From positions 62,001-126,000 of the forward strand of contig CAWBNO010000022.1 in the NCBI GenBank assembly GCA_963790095.1: a stretch of 64,000 nt of DNA. Direction: 5' to 3'. Of the stretch, positions 53,093 through 60,907 are shown in pieces; position 1 is the stretch's first letter, and each line of letters begins with the position of its first letter. The position numbers were made by a program, and so were the translations under genes. The notes under the pieces were generated by a model that saw nothing but the letters and a program-made list of their open reading frames with translations, did not search any database and was not told where the DNA came from. This stretch comes from JAAXQD01 sp963790095. GTDB taxonomy: Bacteria > Desulfobacterota > Desulfobacteria > Desulfobacterales > UBA11574.

Positions 53093-53779
53093 CTATTGTT
53101 TAAACAATCGGTGGACTTGCTCGGGATCTTCCCACAAGGAATCTGTTTCAGTATACAATTTTTTCAAGGCGTTCTCAATGGAAGATCGTTTCTCCTCGAA
53201 TGCATCCCCCCGCAGATTTCTGGGGACGTAGATTTCATCGCCGAATCTGAAAATGACCCGGGAAAACGGTTTGGGTATCATAAATCGGTCCCAACTGTTG
53301 AAAACCCATTTTTTTTCGGCGGAGGTTATGGTGGGAACAATGGGCATTCCGGAAAACTGTGCGATAAGAAGCAGCCCGGGCTTGACAATTCCCAGCGGTC
53401 CTCTGGGACCGTCGACGATATGGCCGACCTTATAACCTTTATGAACCAGTGTTTTAATTTCCCTTAATGCCTCACGCCCCCCCCGTGATGAAGAGCCTCT
53501 GACCGGGCGCCAACCCAGACGGTTGACGATTTTTGAAATGAGTTCTCCGTCCCGGCTCTGGCTGATCATGATTGTAATGGGCTTCCGGGTTGCAAAAAGG
53601 GTAATTCCCGGAAAGAATCTCTGATGCCATGACACATAAATCGGGACCTGCTTCTTTTTGAAAACGTTTTTTTCGATCTCCGGTCCGATAATTTTGATGG
53701 TGTAGGTCGAGGATAAGATCTTTACGATCAACAGCCCGATATAAGTAAAGAATTGCACCTCTAATAAACGCTTTATCAT
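53093..53779 (-). CDS. DUF374 lysophospholipid acyltransferase family protein
   Basis: The protein of about 228 residues resembles COG2121/DUF374 acyltransferases, related to LpxL/PlsC. It has an N-terminal membrane helix (FFTYIGLLIVKILSSTYTI), VSWHQRFFPGITLFATRKPITIMISQSRDGELI with a His replacing the usual HxxxxD arrangement, and HIVDGPRGPLGIVKPGLLLIAQFSGMPIVPT. It probably acylates a lipid A or phospholipid precursor at the inner membrane. The ATG at 53779 is chosen, with AGGTGG 9 nt upstream; a TTG at 53803 is also in frame. Confidence 0.88.
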   Translation of the reverse strand: MIKRLLEVQFFTYIGLLIVKILSSTYTIKIIGPEIEKNVFKKKQVPIYVSWHQRFFPGITLFATRKPITIMISQSRDGELISKIVNRLGWRPVRGSSSRGGREALREIKTLVHKGYKVGHIVDGPRGPLGIVKPGLLLIAQFSGMPIVPTITSAEKKWVFNSWDRFMIPKPFSRVIFRFGDEIYVPRNLRGDAFEEKRSSIENALKKLYTETDSLWEDPEQVHRLFKQ

Positions 53780-53804
53780 GTAGAAAAACCACCTTTTTTC
53801 CAAA

Positions 53805-53833
53805 AAATTACGTTTTTATCCTGTTTTTGTCAA
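53805..53833 (-). promoter_or_regulatory. Sigma-70 promoter for the DUF374 gene
   Basis: On the - strand a perfect TTGACA, a 17-nt spacer and TAATTT lie about 25 nt before the ATG. Confidence 0.65.
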
Positions 53834-54048
53834 GTCATTATGGCAGTTGACTTCCAAGGGTGATTATGATTCACTGTTTTAGTGATACATTCTGTTTTTT
53901 CAAACACTTCACTTTGAATCAAGCTGGAAAACGTTGGGTTGGGAAACAACCGGTGGATGTGTTTCTGTTTTTCCGAAAGTCTGGAATATAGCGAATAGGA
54001 GATGGATAAAAGCGATCTTAAAACTTTTGAGAAGGTTTATATATTCCA

Positions 54049-56349
54049 ATGGCGGAAAAAAATAACATACTCGACGAGGAAGCTGAAAGACTTTTCCAAG
54101 AATTCGGGGGAATCGACAGGACCCAACGGAAGACCTCCCATGAAGACCGCCTCGCCGATGGACTGCTGTCAAAAGAAAAAGAGCTCGATGTCCAGCGAGC
54201 CCTCCTTCTGGAACTGACGCAACTCCTGGGCGATTACTTAAAAGATGCGCATTTGCTGCTGGATCCCCGGATCGCCAAGGATCCTTTTATCAGATTTTTA
54301 GAAATTCTTTCCCTTCTTTCAAAAAAATCCCCCCAGGAAAAAAATATTTTTATTCGATTCCGGGGACAGACGTCCGATCTTGGTATGCCGGATAAAATGG
54401 ATTATGTGATTCGGTTCGGGAATATTAACGTCGATAGGGACACCGCCCATAAAATGACAAAACGTTTGGGCGCCGGCACCGAATCCCTCACACAGGGAAT
54501 GATCAAAGCTTTCGAGATTTTTTCGACCCGGGATGTCAGCAGTATCTATTTAGAACTTCCCAAGGAATCTCCCAAGGAATTTGATCTTATCAGAACTTCC
54601 CTGTGCATCCTTTCCCAATACAAAACAGCCCTGGAATCGAATTCTCTTATTGTCATCGAAAAAGACGGCAAAAAAATGTCTCTGCCTGTCATCGAAGATG
54701 AAAGGGGCCGACCGGACCCGAACCTTACACTGGTGGCTGGATTAAACAGGTTGAAGCAAGCAACACTTCGGGACTTGATAACAAAGGTGAATGCATGGAT
54801 GGAAAAATCGGCGTTGACGCCTTCCGGAAACCCGTTCGTGAATGTTTACAACGCCCTGTTCGGCATCCCTCAACTTCAGGGGAAGCTGATACATCCTCCC
54901 CTGGAAATAAACAATGTTCAGCACCTGATGGTGGACAACACTTATGACGGGACCACAGATGAAAAGGCTCCGGTATCAAAGGAAAAATTACAGGTTGCGC
55001 GGCTGGCCATGGCCATATCCAGCGGCTCTCCCTATCGAGAGGCCCAGGTTGTAGAAAGCGTTTATGGAAATGACTTTGCAGAAATAGATTCACTCCGTCT
55101 TGAACATCGCCTCGAGTCGGCTTCGGATCTTCTGGATAGCATCGAAGAACAATCTGAAGACCCGGGGATTGAAAACGAGGTGCTGGACAATATCGAGATG
55201 CGCCTTGAATTGGTGAGAGATGATATTTTCGACAAGCTGTTTGTGGGCACCCAAGTCGGCCGAGAATCCGGAGAAGAAAAGACAATTACCCGGCGGATGC
55301 ATGAAAAATTCTATAAAATGATCACCTTTTTCAAGGGACGTTCCGTGGCCAGAAAAAAAATGAGGGCCATGATATTTCAGGATGTCGACTTTGACGACCA
55401 GGATTATGAAACCATCGGAAAAGATTTTGACATCACACCCCGGGATGCAAAGGAACTGATCCGGTTGTTAAAAGGATGTTTTGACCTTCAGGGACGTTTT
55501 TTCAAGGCTGGATTTGAAAGAAATATTCCCGAATTCGAAAAACACGAAAGAAAAATATTCGAGTTTTTATGGCACTATCTCAAAGAAACACCCCATCGAA
55601 CAGACCGCGTCGCCTTTTTGAACTCCCTCCAGTTGTTGATTGCCCGAATGAAACAGCCCCACAAAGCGATTCAGACACTGATCGCAGATTTTATCGGCAA
55701 CCCAAGAGGAATTAGCTTTTCAGACCGGAATGCCGTGATGCTATCAAGTATTCTTGTCCGAAAGTATAACAAAGAGTTGATGCATGACATTGAAGTTACG
55801 CCCGAAGAAGTCCTGCTGGTGGAAGAAGGTTTGGATCGCGATGCCGCCGATACAGCTTCAAAAATAATCGATGACCATGAGGAGGATTTTTTCGAAAAGA
55901 TTAAAACCATACATATCTGTCTCAAACAGGCCCTCGATCCCGGAGGTTTGGACGCCCCCCCGATGCCCCTCCGATTTCTACTGGCTTTGGAAAGAGAAAT
56001 ATACATCTTCCTGTCCCTGGTGGGCGGGAGTGTCGCCCGATCGGTGATCATCAGCGCTTTGAATGAATACGGCGTTCCTGAGTCGGAAATTTATCGTTTG
56101 GAGAAAAGCCGGGTCAACCTGCTGTCCCTCCTGCAGCTTTTAAAAGTGGTCGTTCGCGCCCGTGGCCGGCTGAGGAAGGTAAAAGATATCGTTATTCTTG
56201 ATAAAATCATCCAAAGGGAAGGGGATTTTATGGGCTTGGGTAAAGGTTCCCAGCATATGGCTATGGTCGGGCGGGTCATGGAATGGGTCATGGAGTCCAA
56301 GGAAAAAATTGCCTGGAATGACAGGCGTGAGTCTGAAAAAGACCATTAA
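54049..56349 (+). CDS. Large soluble protein of unknown function
   Basis: The 766-residue protein is not a family I recognise. It is hydrophilic, rich in Glu, Asp, Lys and Leu, has no signal peptide or membrane segment, and looks almost wholly alpha-helical. One stretch of mixed strand type lies near residues 100-135 (NIFIRFRGQ, MDYVIRFGNINVD). Conserved-looking blocks are RADFIGNPRGISFSDRNAVML-like residues near 565 and GRLRKVKDIVILDKIIQREGDFMGLGKGSQHMAMVGRVMEW at the end. The N-terminal DEEAERLFQEFGG could be a short helix. It heads a probable operon with a J-domain protein, an ABC-F ATPase and a DUF166-like selenoprotein, suggesting a role in protein handling or translation stress; this is inference. 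Confidence 0.85.
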   Translation: MAEKNNILDEEAERLFQEFGGIDRTQRKTSHEDRLADGLLSKEKELDVQRALLLELTQLLGDYLKDAHLLLDPRIAKDPFIRFLEILSLLSKKSPQEKNIFIRFRGQTSDLGMPDKMDYVIRFGNINVDRDTAHKMTKRLGAGTESLTQGMIKAFEIFSTRDVSSIYLELPKESPKEFDLIRTSLCILSQYKTALESNSLIVIEKDGKKMSLPVIEDERGRPDPNLTLVAGLNRLKQATLRDLITKVNAWMEKSALTPSGNPFVNVYNALFGIPQLQGKLIHPPLEINNVQHLMVDNTYDGTTDEKAPVSKEKLQVARLAMAISSGSPYREAQVVESVYGNDFAEIDSLRLEHRLESASDLLDSIEEQSEDPGIENEVLDNIEMRLELVRDDIFDKLFVGTQVGRESGEEKTITRRMHEKFYKMITFFKGRSVARKKMRAMIFQDVDFDDQDYETIGKDFDITPRDAKELIRLLKGCFDLQGRFFKAGFERNIPEFEKHERKIFEFLWHYLKETPHRTDRVAFLNSLQLLIARMKQPHKAIQTLIADFIGNPRGISFSDRNAVMLSSILVRKYNKELMHDIEVTPEEVLLVEEGLDRDAADTASKIIDDHEEDFFEKIKTIHICLKQALDPGGLDAPPMPLRFLLALEREIYIFLSLVGGSVARSVIISALNEYGVPESEIYRLEKSRVNLLSLLQLLKVVVRARGRLRKVKDIVILDKIIQREGDFMGLGKGSQHMAMVGRVMEWVMESKEKIAWNDRRESEKDH

Positions 56350-56369
56350 CACCAGAAGAGAGTGGCACC

Positions 56370-56693
56370 ATCAAATACACAATAAAAAAATATCGACAAA
56401 TCCATGAAGCACGAATAGTTTTGGGATTACCTGAACAGGCAACCATGGAAGAAATCAGGTCCGCCTATCGGGCCCTCATCCGAAAATGGCATCCGGACAG
56501 CTGCACTGGGAATCGGGAAGAATGCAAAGAAATGACAACAAAAATTATTAGTGCATATCGAACGATCAATGATTACTGTAAAAATTATAGATTCTCATTT
56601 TCAAAAGGAGAAGTCAGGAATTATCTGTCCGCTGAAGAGTGGTGGTTTGAACGCTTTGGTCATACCCCCCTCTGGAGCGACGACCAGAAATAA
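56370..56693 (+). CDS. Short J-domain (DnaJ-like) protein, start codon unusual
   Basis: Residues read ARIVLGLPEQATMEEIRSAYRALIRKWHPD, a J domain with the HPD tripeptide that stimulates DnaK-type Hsp70. Reading in frame upstream of the TTG at 56421, the J-domain helix I (KKYRQIHEARIVLGL) continues, so the gene must start earlier. However, there is no ATG, GTG, TTG or CTG between the upstream stop at 56334 and 56421. The best candidate is the ATC at 56370, with GAGAG about 9 nt upstream; the ATA at 56382 is the other. The C-terminal 40 residues are unlike known zinc or client domains. Confidence 0.75.
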   Translation: MKYTIKKYRQIHEARIVLGLPEQATMEEIRSAYRALIRKWHPDSCTGNREECKEMTTKIISAYRTINDYCKNYRFSFSKGEVRNYLSAEEWWFERFGHTPLWSDDQK

Positions 56694-56716
56694 ATACACT
56701 GAACGCACAATGAAAT

Positions 56717-58591
56717 ATGATTCACATAGAAAATCTTGATAAGAGCTATGATGGCCAAGTGCTCTTTGATGGTGTAAATTTTAAGCTGAACCCCAAAGAA
56801 AAAATCGGAATCGTCGGACGCAACGGACACGGAAAAACAACCCTTTTTCGCCTCATAACCGGTCAAGAACATCCAGATTCAGGAAAAATCCTCGTCCCGA
56901 GTCATTATCGTATCGGTTACGTTCGCCAAGAGCTCGAATTTACCAAGGATACCATCCTTGCAGAAGCCATGACCGGTCTTCGCGACGAACAAAGGGATCA
57001 CCACTGGGAAGCTGAAAAAATACTTTCAGGACTTGGATTCGGAGAAGATGATCTTAAACGGCACCCCGAAGAATTTTCAGGCGGATTCCAGGTCCGCCTG
57101 AACCTTGCCAAGGTTCTCCTTTCAGAACCCGACATGCTGCTGCTGGATGAGCCCACCAATTACCTCGACATCACCTCCATACGCTGGGTCGAGCGATTTC
57201 TAATCAAATGGCCCCGTGAATTGATGCTCATCACCCACGACCGGGGTTTGATGGACAAGGTGATTACCCACACCTTTGGAATTCACCGCAGAAAAGTCCG
57301 TAAACTGGCCGGAAACACCGAAAAATATTATGCACAGATCGCCCAGGACGAAGAAATATTTGAAAAGACCCGGATGAACGATGCGCGTCGCCGCAAGGAG
57401 GTCGAGCAGTTTATCAACCGCTTCAGAGCCAAAGCAAGGCTTGCAAATCTGGTACAGTCCCGTATCAAGACCTTGAGCCGAATGGAAAAAAAGGAAAAGC
57501 TCGAAACGTTAAAAACCCTCGATTTTTCGTTTAAAAGCTCCCCTTTTCATAAAAAGCATGTCCTGAGCATTCGAAATGCTTCTTTTTCTTACCATCCAAA
57601 GAAACCCCTGATTAAAAATTTAAATCTCACCGTCAACGCCCGGGAACGTATCTGTGTCGTGGGAGAAAACGGTAAAGGCAAAACAACACTGTTAAAACTT
57701 CTGTCAGGGGTACTCAAACCTCAGACCGGAGAAGTCGTCTGTAGTCCAACGGTTGAAAAAGGATTTTTTGAACAGACCAACGTCAAAAACCTGGTGGACA
57801 CCCGAACGGTGGAAGAAGAAATCCTTCTTTCACATCCGGAAGTCGACCGGCAGCTCGCAAGGAATATTTGCGGTGCAATGATGTTCGAAGGCAATGGGGC
57901 TTTAAAAAAAATCGCGGTTCTGTCCGGTGGAGAAAAAAGCAGGGTCATGCTGGGCAAACTCCTGGTAACACCCCTGAATCTATTGCTTTTAGATGAGCCT
58001 ACCAACCATCTTGACATGGAATCGTGCGATGCCATGCTGGCCGCCATCGACAGTTTCCAAGGCACGGTGATTATGGTTACGCACAACGAGATGTTTTTGC
58101 ATGCCCTGGCCGAGCGCCTCATCGTATTTCAAGATGGCGGTTCATATGTATTCGAAGGTAGCTACCAGGAGTTTCTGGACACAGAAGGTTGGAAGCGTGA
58201 AGGACCAATCTCAGAACCTGAAGCCGGCGGCGGGGATGACGAAAAAGTCTATTTTAAGTTGACAAAAAAAGAGATACGGCGTAGACGCTCCAGATTTATC
58301 AATGAACGGGCCAAGGTGCTCAAACCCCTGGAGCAAAGCATTCTAAAGGTTGAGGACACCATCGTAAAACAGGAAAAGCGGCTCGATGAGCTCACCGCTG
58401 CAATGCAGGCCGCGTCACAAGACCAGAATGGAGACAAAATTGCGGCACTTTCACAGTCAATCCACAAGTGCCGGTCAGTGATCGACAAACTCTTTGATGA
58501 GCTTGAACAATCCACCGGCGCTTATGATCAAAAAAAAGCCGTATTTGATAAAAGACTCGAGGAGATCGAATCGGCCGAGGGTATAAAATGA
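56717..58591 (+). CDS. ABC-F family ATPase (Uup/EttA-like)
   Basis: The 624-residue soluble protein has two ABC modules and no membrane domain. Module 1 has GRNGHGKTT, EFSGGFQVRLNLAKVLL and MLLLDEPTNYLD. Module 2 has GENGKGKTT, LSGGEKSRVMLGKLLV and LLLLDEPTNHLD. A linker lies between, with RMNDARRRKEVEQFINRFRAKARLANLVQSR, and a coiled-coil C-terminal tail follows. ABC-F proteins act on ribosomes to resolve stalls or give antibiotic tolerance. The start lies 23 nt after the J-domain gene, and its stop overlaps the next start (ATGA). Confidence 0.95.
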   Translation: MIHIENLDKSYDGQVLFDGVNFKLNPKEKIGIVGRNGHGKTTLFRLITGQEHPDSGKILVPSHYRIGYVRQELEFTKDTILAEAMTGLRDEQRDHHWEAEKILSGLGFGEDDLKRHPEEFSGGFQVRLNLAKVLLSEPDMLLLDEPTNYLDITSIRWVERFLIKWPRELMLITHDRGLMDKVITHTFGIHRRKVRKLAGNTEKYYAQIAQDEEIFEKTRMNDARRRKEVEQFINRFRAKARLANLVQSRIKTLSRMEKKEKLETLKTLDFSFKSSPFHKKHVLSIRNASFSYHPKKPLIKNLNLTVNARERICVVGENGKGKTTLLKLLSGVLKPQTGEVVCSPTVEKGFFEQTNVKNLVDTRTVEEEILLSHPEVDRQLARNICGAMMFEGNGALKKIAVLSGGEKSRVMLGKLLVTPLNLLLLDEPTNHLDMESCDAMLAAIDSFQGTVIMVTHNEMFLHALAERLIVFQDGGSYVFEGSYQEFLDTEGWKREGPISEPEAGGGDDEKVYFKLTKKEIRRRRSRFINERAKVLKPLEQSILKVEDTIVKQEKRLDELTAAMQAASQDQNGDKIAALSQSIHKCRSVIDKLFDELEQSTGAYDQKKAVFDKRLEEIESAEGIK

Positions 58592-59289
58592 ACAATTCTC
58601 AATGTAAACACAACGACCCATTAAAGGAACGGTCGCAAAAACCGGCCAAAACCCAGCGCATTCTGGTTTTTCAGCAAGATGGAAGCGGTGAAAAAAAAAT
58701 AGAGGGCATTCGGCGATACGGTGACGGCCTTTTTGAAATTGACATCGTATCCATCGATGGGTCTCTGTCGCCGATTATCGACGATGCCAGCGAATATATC
58801 CCACAGGATTTCCGGACAGATCTGGTTCTGGATTATTTGAAACATCCGGACCTTTCTTTGGACCTATCCATAGTGTGTCAGAGGAAAAAGATACCCGTGG
58901 TGGCCTCGGGGAAAAAATTTCGGGTCAAAGGAACGTTTACCCCCCCCACCTGATGCGGTCTCTCCCGGCAGGTCTGCCTGGGCCGTTATGGAGACATGTT
59001 TGGAACCCCGGAGTTTGCCGTAAAGGTTGTCCAGGGAAATATTCGTCAAATCAAGGTGCTCCGGGGGGCGCCCTGCGCTGCAACCTGGGAGGCGGCCCTG
59101 CGCATTAATGGCCTTCCTGCAGAAGAAGCTCTGGTGCGCATCGGTCTTGATGTACAATACTTCTGTGTGGCAGACCCTTCGGCCTGGGATCCCATCTCGG
59201 GTAAAAGTCCGGTGCATCTGGCCGGCGAATTCCATAAAGCAGCGCTCAAAAAGGCTTTAAAACAGAAAGTGATGAAAGACCCGGCCTAA
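58588..59289 (+). CDS. DUF166-like protein read as a selenoprotein (Sec at in-frame TGA)
   Basis: Two apparent open frames, 58588-58953 and 58996-59289, are in the same frame, separated only by the TGA at 58951-58953 (codon 122). Read through, the protein has 233 residues. The joint reads TFTPPT-U-CGLSRQVCLGRYGDMFGTPEF, and the following part LRGAPCAATWEAALRINGLP fits the DUF166 (COG1810-type) family, where this position normally carries Cys next to Cys. A SECIS-type hairpin follows the TGA directly. The function of DUF166 is unknown; the Sec-Cys pair and downstream Cys residues suggest a redox or metal site. The ATG overlaps the ABC-F stop, so translation is coupled. Confidence 0.85.
58954..58995 (+). 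promoter_or_regulatory. Bacterial SECIS element after the in-frame TGA
   Basis: The hairpin has stem CCC-GGCA, tetraloop GGUC (58971-58974), UGCC, a bulged U (58979) and GGG, with an outer GUCUC/GAGAC stem. The apical GCAGGUCUGC is identical to that of the E. coli fdhF SECIS, and the UGA-to-loop spacing is 17 nt (18 in fdhF as I recall it). SelB would bind here to direct Sec insertion. Confidence 0.85.
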
Positions 59290-59291
59290 AG

Positions 59292-59505
59292 GTACGTGTT
59301 CAGGGGGTGCGCTTTCCCGTGTAACGATTTTGGCGGAGTGGCTTCGTTATTTCAATGACTTAGCAGTGGGAGAGACCGCGGCTCCCGCATGTTTTTCGCG
59401 GGAGAACGCGGAGGGGGCAGGAATGCCACCGCTGCTAAGTCATTGAAATAACCAGACACGTAGACGTCAAAGTGAAGCGGGAGCGCGCACCCCCTGAACA
59501 CGTAC
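59292..59505. mobile_element. 214-bp nested palindrome (MITE-like), non-coding
   Basis: Perfect 21-bp terminal inverted repeats (GTACGTGTTCAGGGGGTGCGC at 59292-59312 and its complement at 59485-59505) enclose a second perfect pair (TTATTTCAATGACTTAGCAG at 59347-59366 against 59432-59451). A central CTCCCGC/GCGGGAG hairpin lies within. A diverged relative of one half lies at 13884-13972. It sits between convergent genes and contains no plausible reading frame. Confidence 0.85.
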
Positions 59506-59516
59506 GCATATAGTTC

Positions 59517-60506
59517 CTAAACCTGTTTAATGCGCTTGCTCAACGCCTGTCGCGAAATCCCCAACATATTGGCCGCCAGGGTCTGGTTGCCCTTGGCCCG
59601 TTTCATCGCCTCGGTCACGAGCATCCGGGTGGCTTGCTTTATGGTGGGCAGTTTTTCTCCAAATCTAACGGACAGAGGATGTTCGGATTCAACGACGGTG
59701 ATGTCTTTCAAGTTCTCTTGGGCTCGGGTGATATGCAGCTTGAACGAATCCAAAGAGAGAATTTTGGCGGAATGAATACTTACCGCATCATGAATCATGG
59801 ACTCCAGCTCTCTCACATTCCCGGGAAAAGAATATGTCGCCAGCAGTTCATACAATTCCTTGGGCGGTGTCGGCACTTTTTTCTGGAGTGCCGCTGCGGA
59901 TTTTTCCAGAAAATGACGCACCAAAAGCGGAATATCGTCCGTGCGCTCGCGCAAAGGGGGCATATGAATATGATGGGTTCTGAGCCTGAAGTTAAGGTCT
60001 TTTCGAAACTTGTCTTTTCTCTGAAGGGACCACAGATCTTCATTGGTGGACGCAACAATACGAACATTGGTCTGCTCAACCTTATCCTGTCCCAGCGGCA
60101 GGTATTCTCCTTCTTGGAGGAATCGCAGTAATTTTATTTGAGACGCAGGGTGCAAGTCGCCGATCTCATCTAGAAAAAGGGTTCCGCCCACCGCCCGATC
60201 TATTAAACCCTTGCGATCCTGTTCAGCACCCGTAAAGGACCCTTTGATATGCCCGAAAAGGGTATCTGAAAATACGTTGTCGTCAAGTCCGGCCACATTG
60301 ACCGCTACGAAGCGTCCTTTTAGCTTGCTGAGGGTATGAATCGATCTTGCAATCAGCTCTTTGCCCACACCGGTTTCCCCGGTGATAAGAATCGGTTGAG
60401 ACGACGGTGCAATGGATTCGATGTACTTAAAAACCAGGCGTATTTTTTCGTTGTCGGTGATGATCTCTGAAAAAGGCAGAGGGTTTTCAAGGGCGATTTT
60501 GGCCAT
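59517..60506 (-). CDS. Sigma-54-dependent transcriptional activator without sensory domain
   Basis: The 329-residue protein is an AAA+ enhancer-binding protein. Walker A is GETGVGKE (43-50), the sigma-54-contact loop GSFTGA (89-94, usually GAFTGA), Walker B FLDEIGD and the arginine-finger region RIVASTNEDL. A Fis-type helix-turn-helix at the C-terminus reads KGNQTLAANMLGISRQALSKRIKQV. Only about 15 residues precede the AAA+ domain, so no receiver, GAF or PAS domain is present; its activity must be controlled in trans. The S for A in the GSFTGA loop is tolerated in some family members. An upstream promoter was not clear. Confidence 0.92.
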   Translation of the reverse strand: MAKIALENPLPFSEIITDNEKIRLVFKYIESIAPSSQPILITGETGVGKELIARSIHTLSKLKGRFVAVNVAGLDDNVFSDTLFGHIKGSFTGAEQDRKGLIDRAVGGTLFLDEIGDLHPASQIKLLRFLQEGEYLPLGQDKVEQTNVRIVASTNEDLWSLQRKDKFRKDLNFRLRTHHIHMPPLRERTDDIPLLVRHFLEKSAAALQKKVPTPPKELYELLATYSFPGNVRELESMIHDAVSIHSAKILSLDSFKLHITRAQENLKDITVVESEHPLSVRFGEKLPTIKQATRMLVTEAMKRAKGNQTLAANMLGISRQALSKRIKQV

Positions 60507-60716
60507 CCAATAGATCCTTCCGTGTCGGGTTGCACAACAGAACGTTTAAATCCATCTTTGCGGAATGCAATCGTTTGGCGACGCACTCTATTTACCAACG
60601 AGGTGGATGCGGCTTTTCTTTATAATATTGTGCGTTTATATTTAATTAACATATGAGAAAAAGAAGTTCAAACGTTTTGTTTCGGCCTTCGGTTTTTATC
60701 GGGTCTCCATGTTCAC

Positions 60717-60745
60717 TTGACACACGTACTGCTTCTTTCTATCTT
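60717..60745 (+). promoter_or_regulatory. Sigma-70 promoter for hrpA
   Basis: TTGACA, a 17-nt spacer and TATCTT (4/6) lie about 165 nt before the hrpA ATG. The remaining 401-nt gap (60507-60907) contains this site and the repeat copy at 60843 but no gene. Confidence 0.55.
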
Positions 60746-60842
60746 GTATCCCAGACAGCATAAACTCCCACAAACCCGGGGAGCACTTACGAAACGAAGC
60801 ACCCCACCGTCCCAAGCGAGCGGGGCAAAAAAAACAGCTAAA

Positions 60843-60884
60843 GAATCCTGGCCCATCGAAGATCCCGCCATGCGGGGACGGACC
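60843..60884 (+). repeat. Dispersed 42-44 bp repeat, copy 2
   Basis: GAATCCTGGCCCATCGAAGA continuing through TCCCGCCATGCGGGG and GGACC matches the copy at 12820-12863 with three substitutions and one indel. It lies in the leader of hrpA, 24 nt before the ATG, and could form a CCCGC-CATG-CGGG hairpin in the mRNA. Confidence 0.85.
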
Positions 60885-60907
60885 GGCTTCTCAATGTAAA
60901 ATTAAAA

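Noticed and set aside
56421..56693. J-domain gene starting at the TTG at 56421
   Set aside because: That start removes helix I of the J domain, which is encoded in the same frame just upstream, and has no Shine-Dalgarno.
58588..59289. DUF166-like gene as a pseudogene broken by a nonsense mutation or as two separate genes
   Set aside because: The frame is maintained on both sides and a fdhF-like SECIS hairpin follows the TGA at the right distance, so selenocysteine readthrough explains it better.
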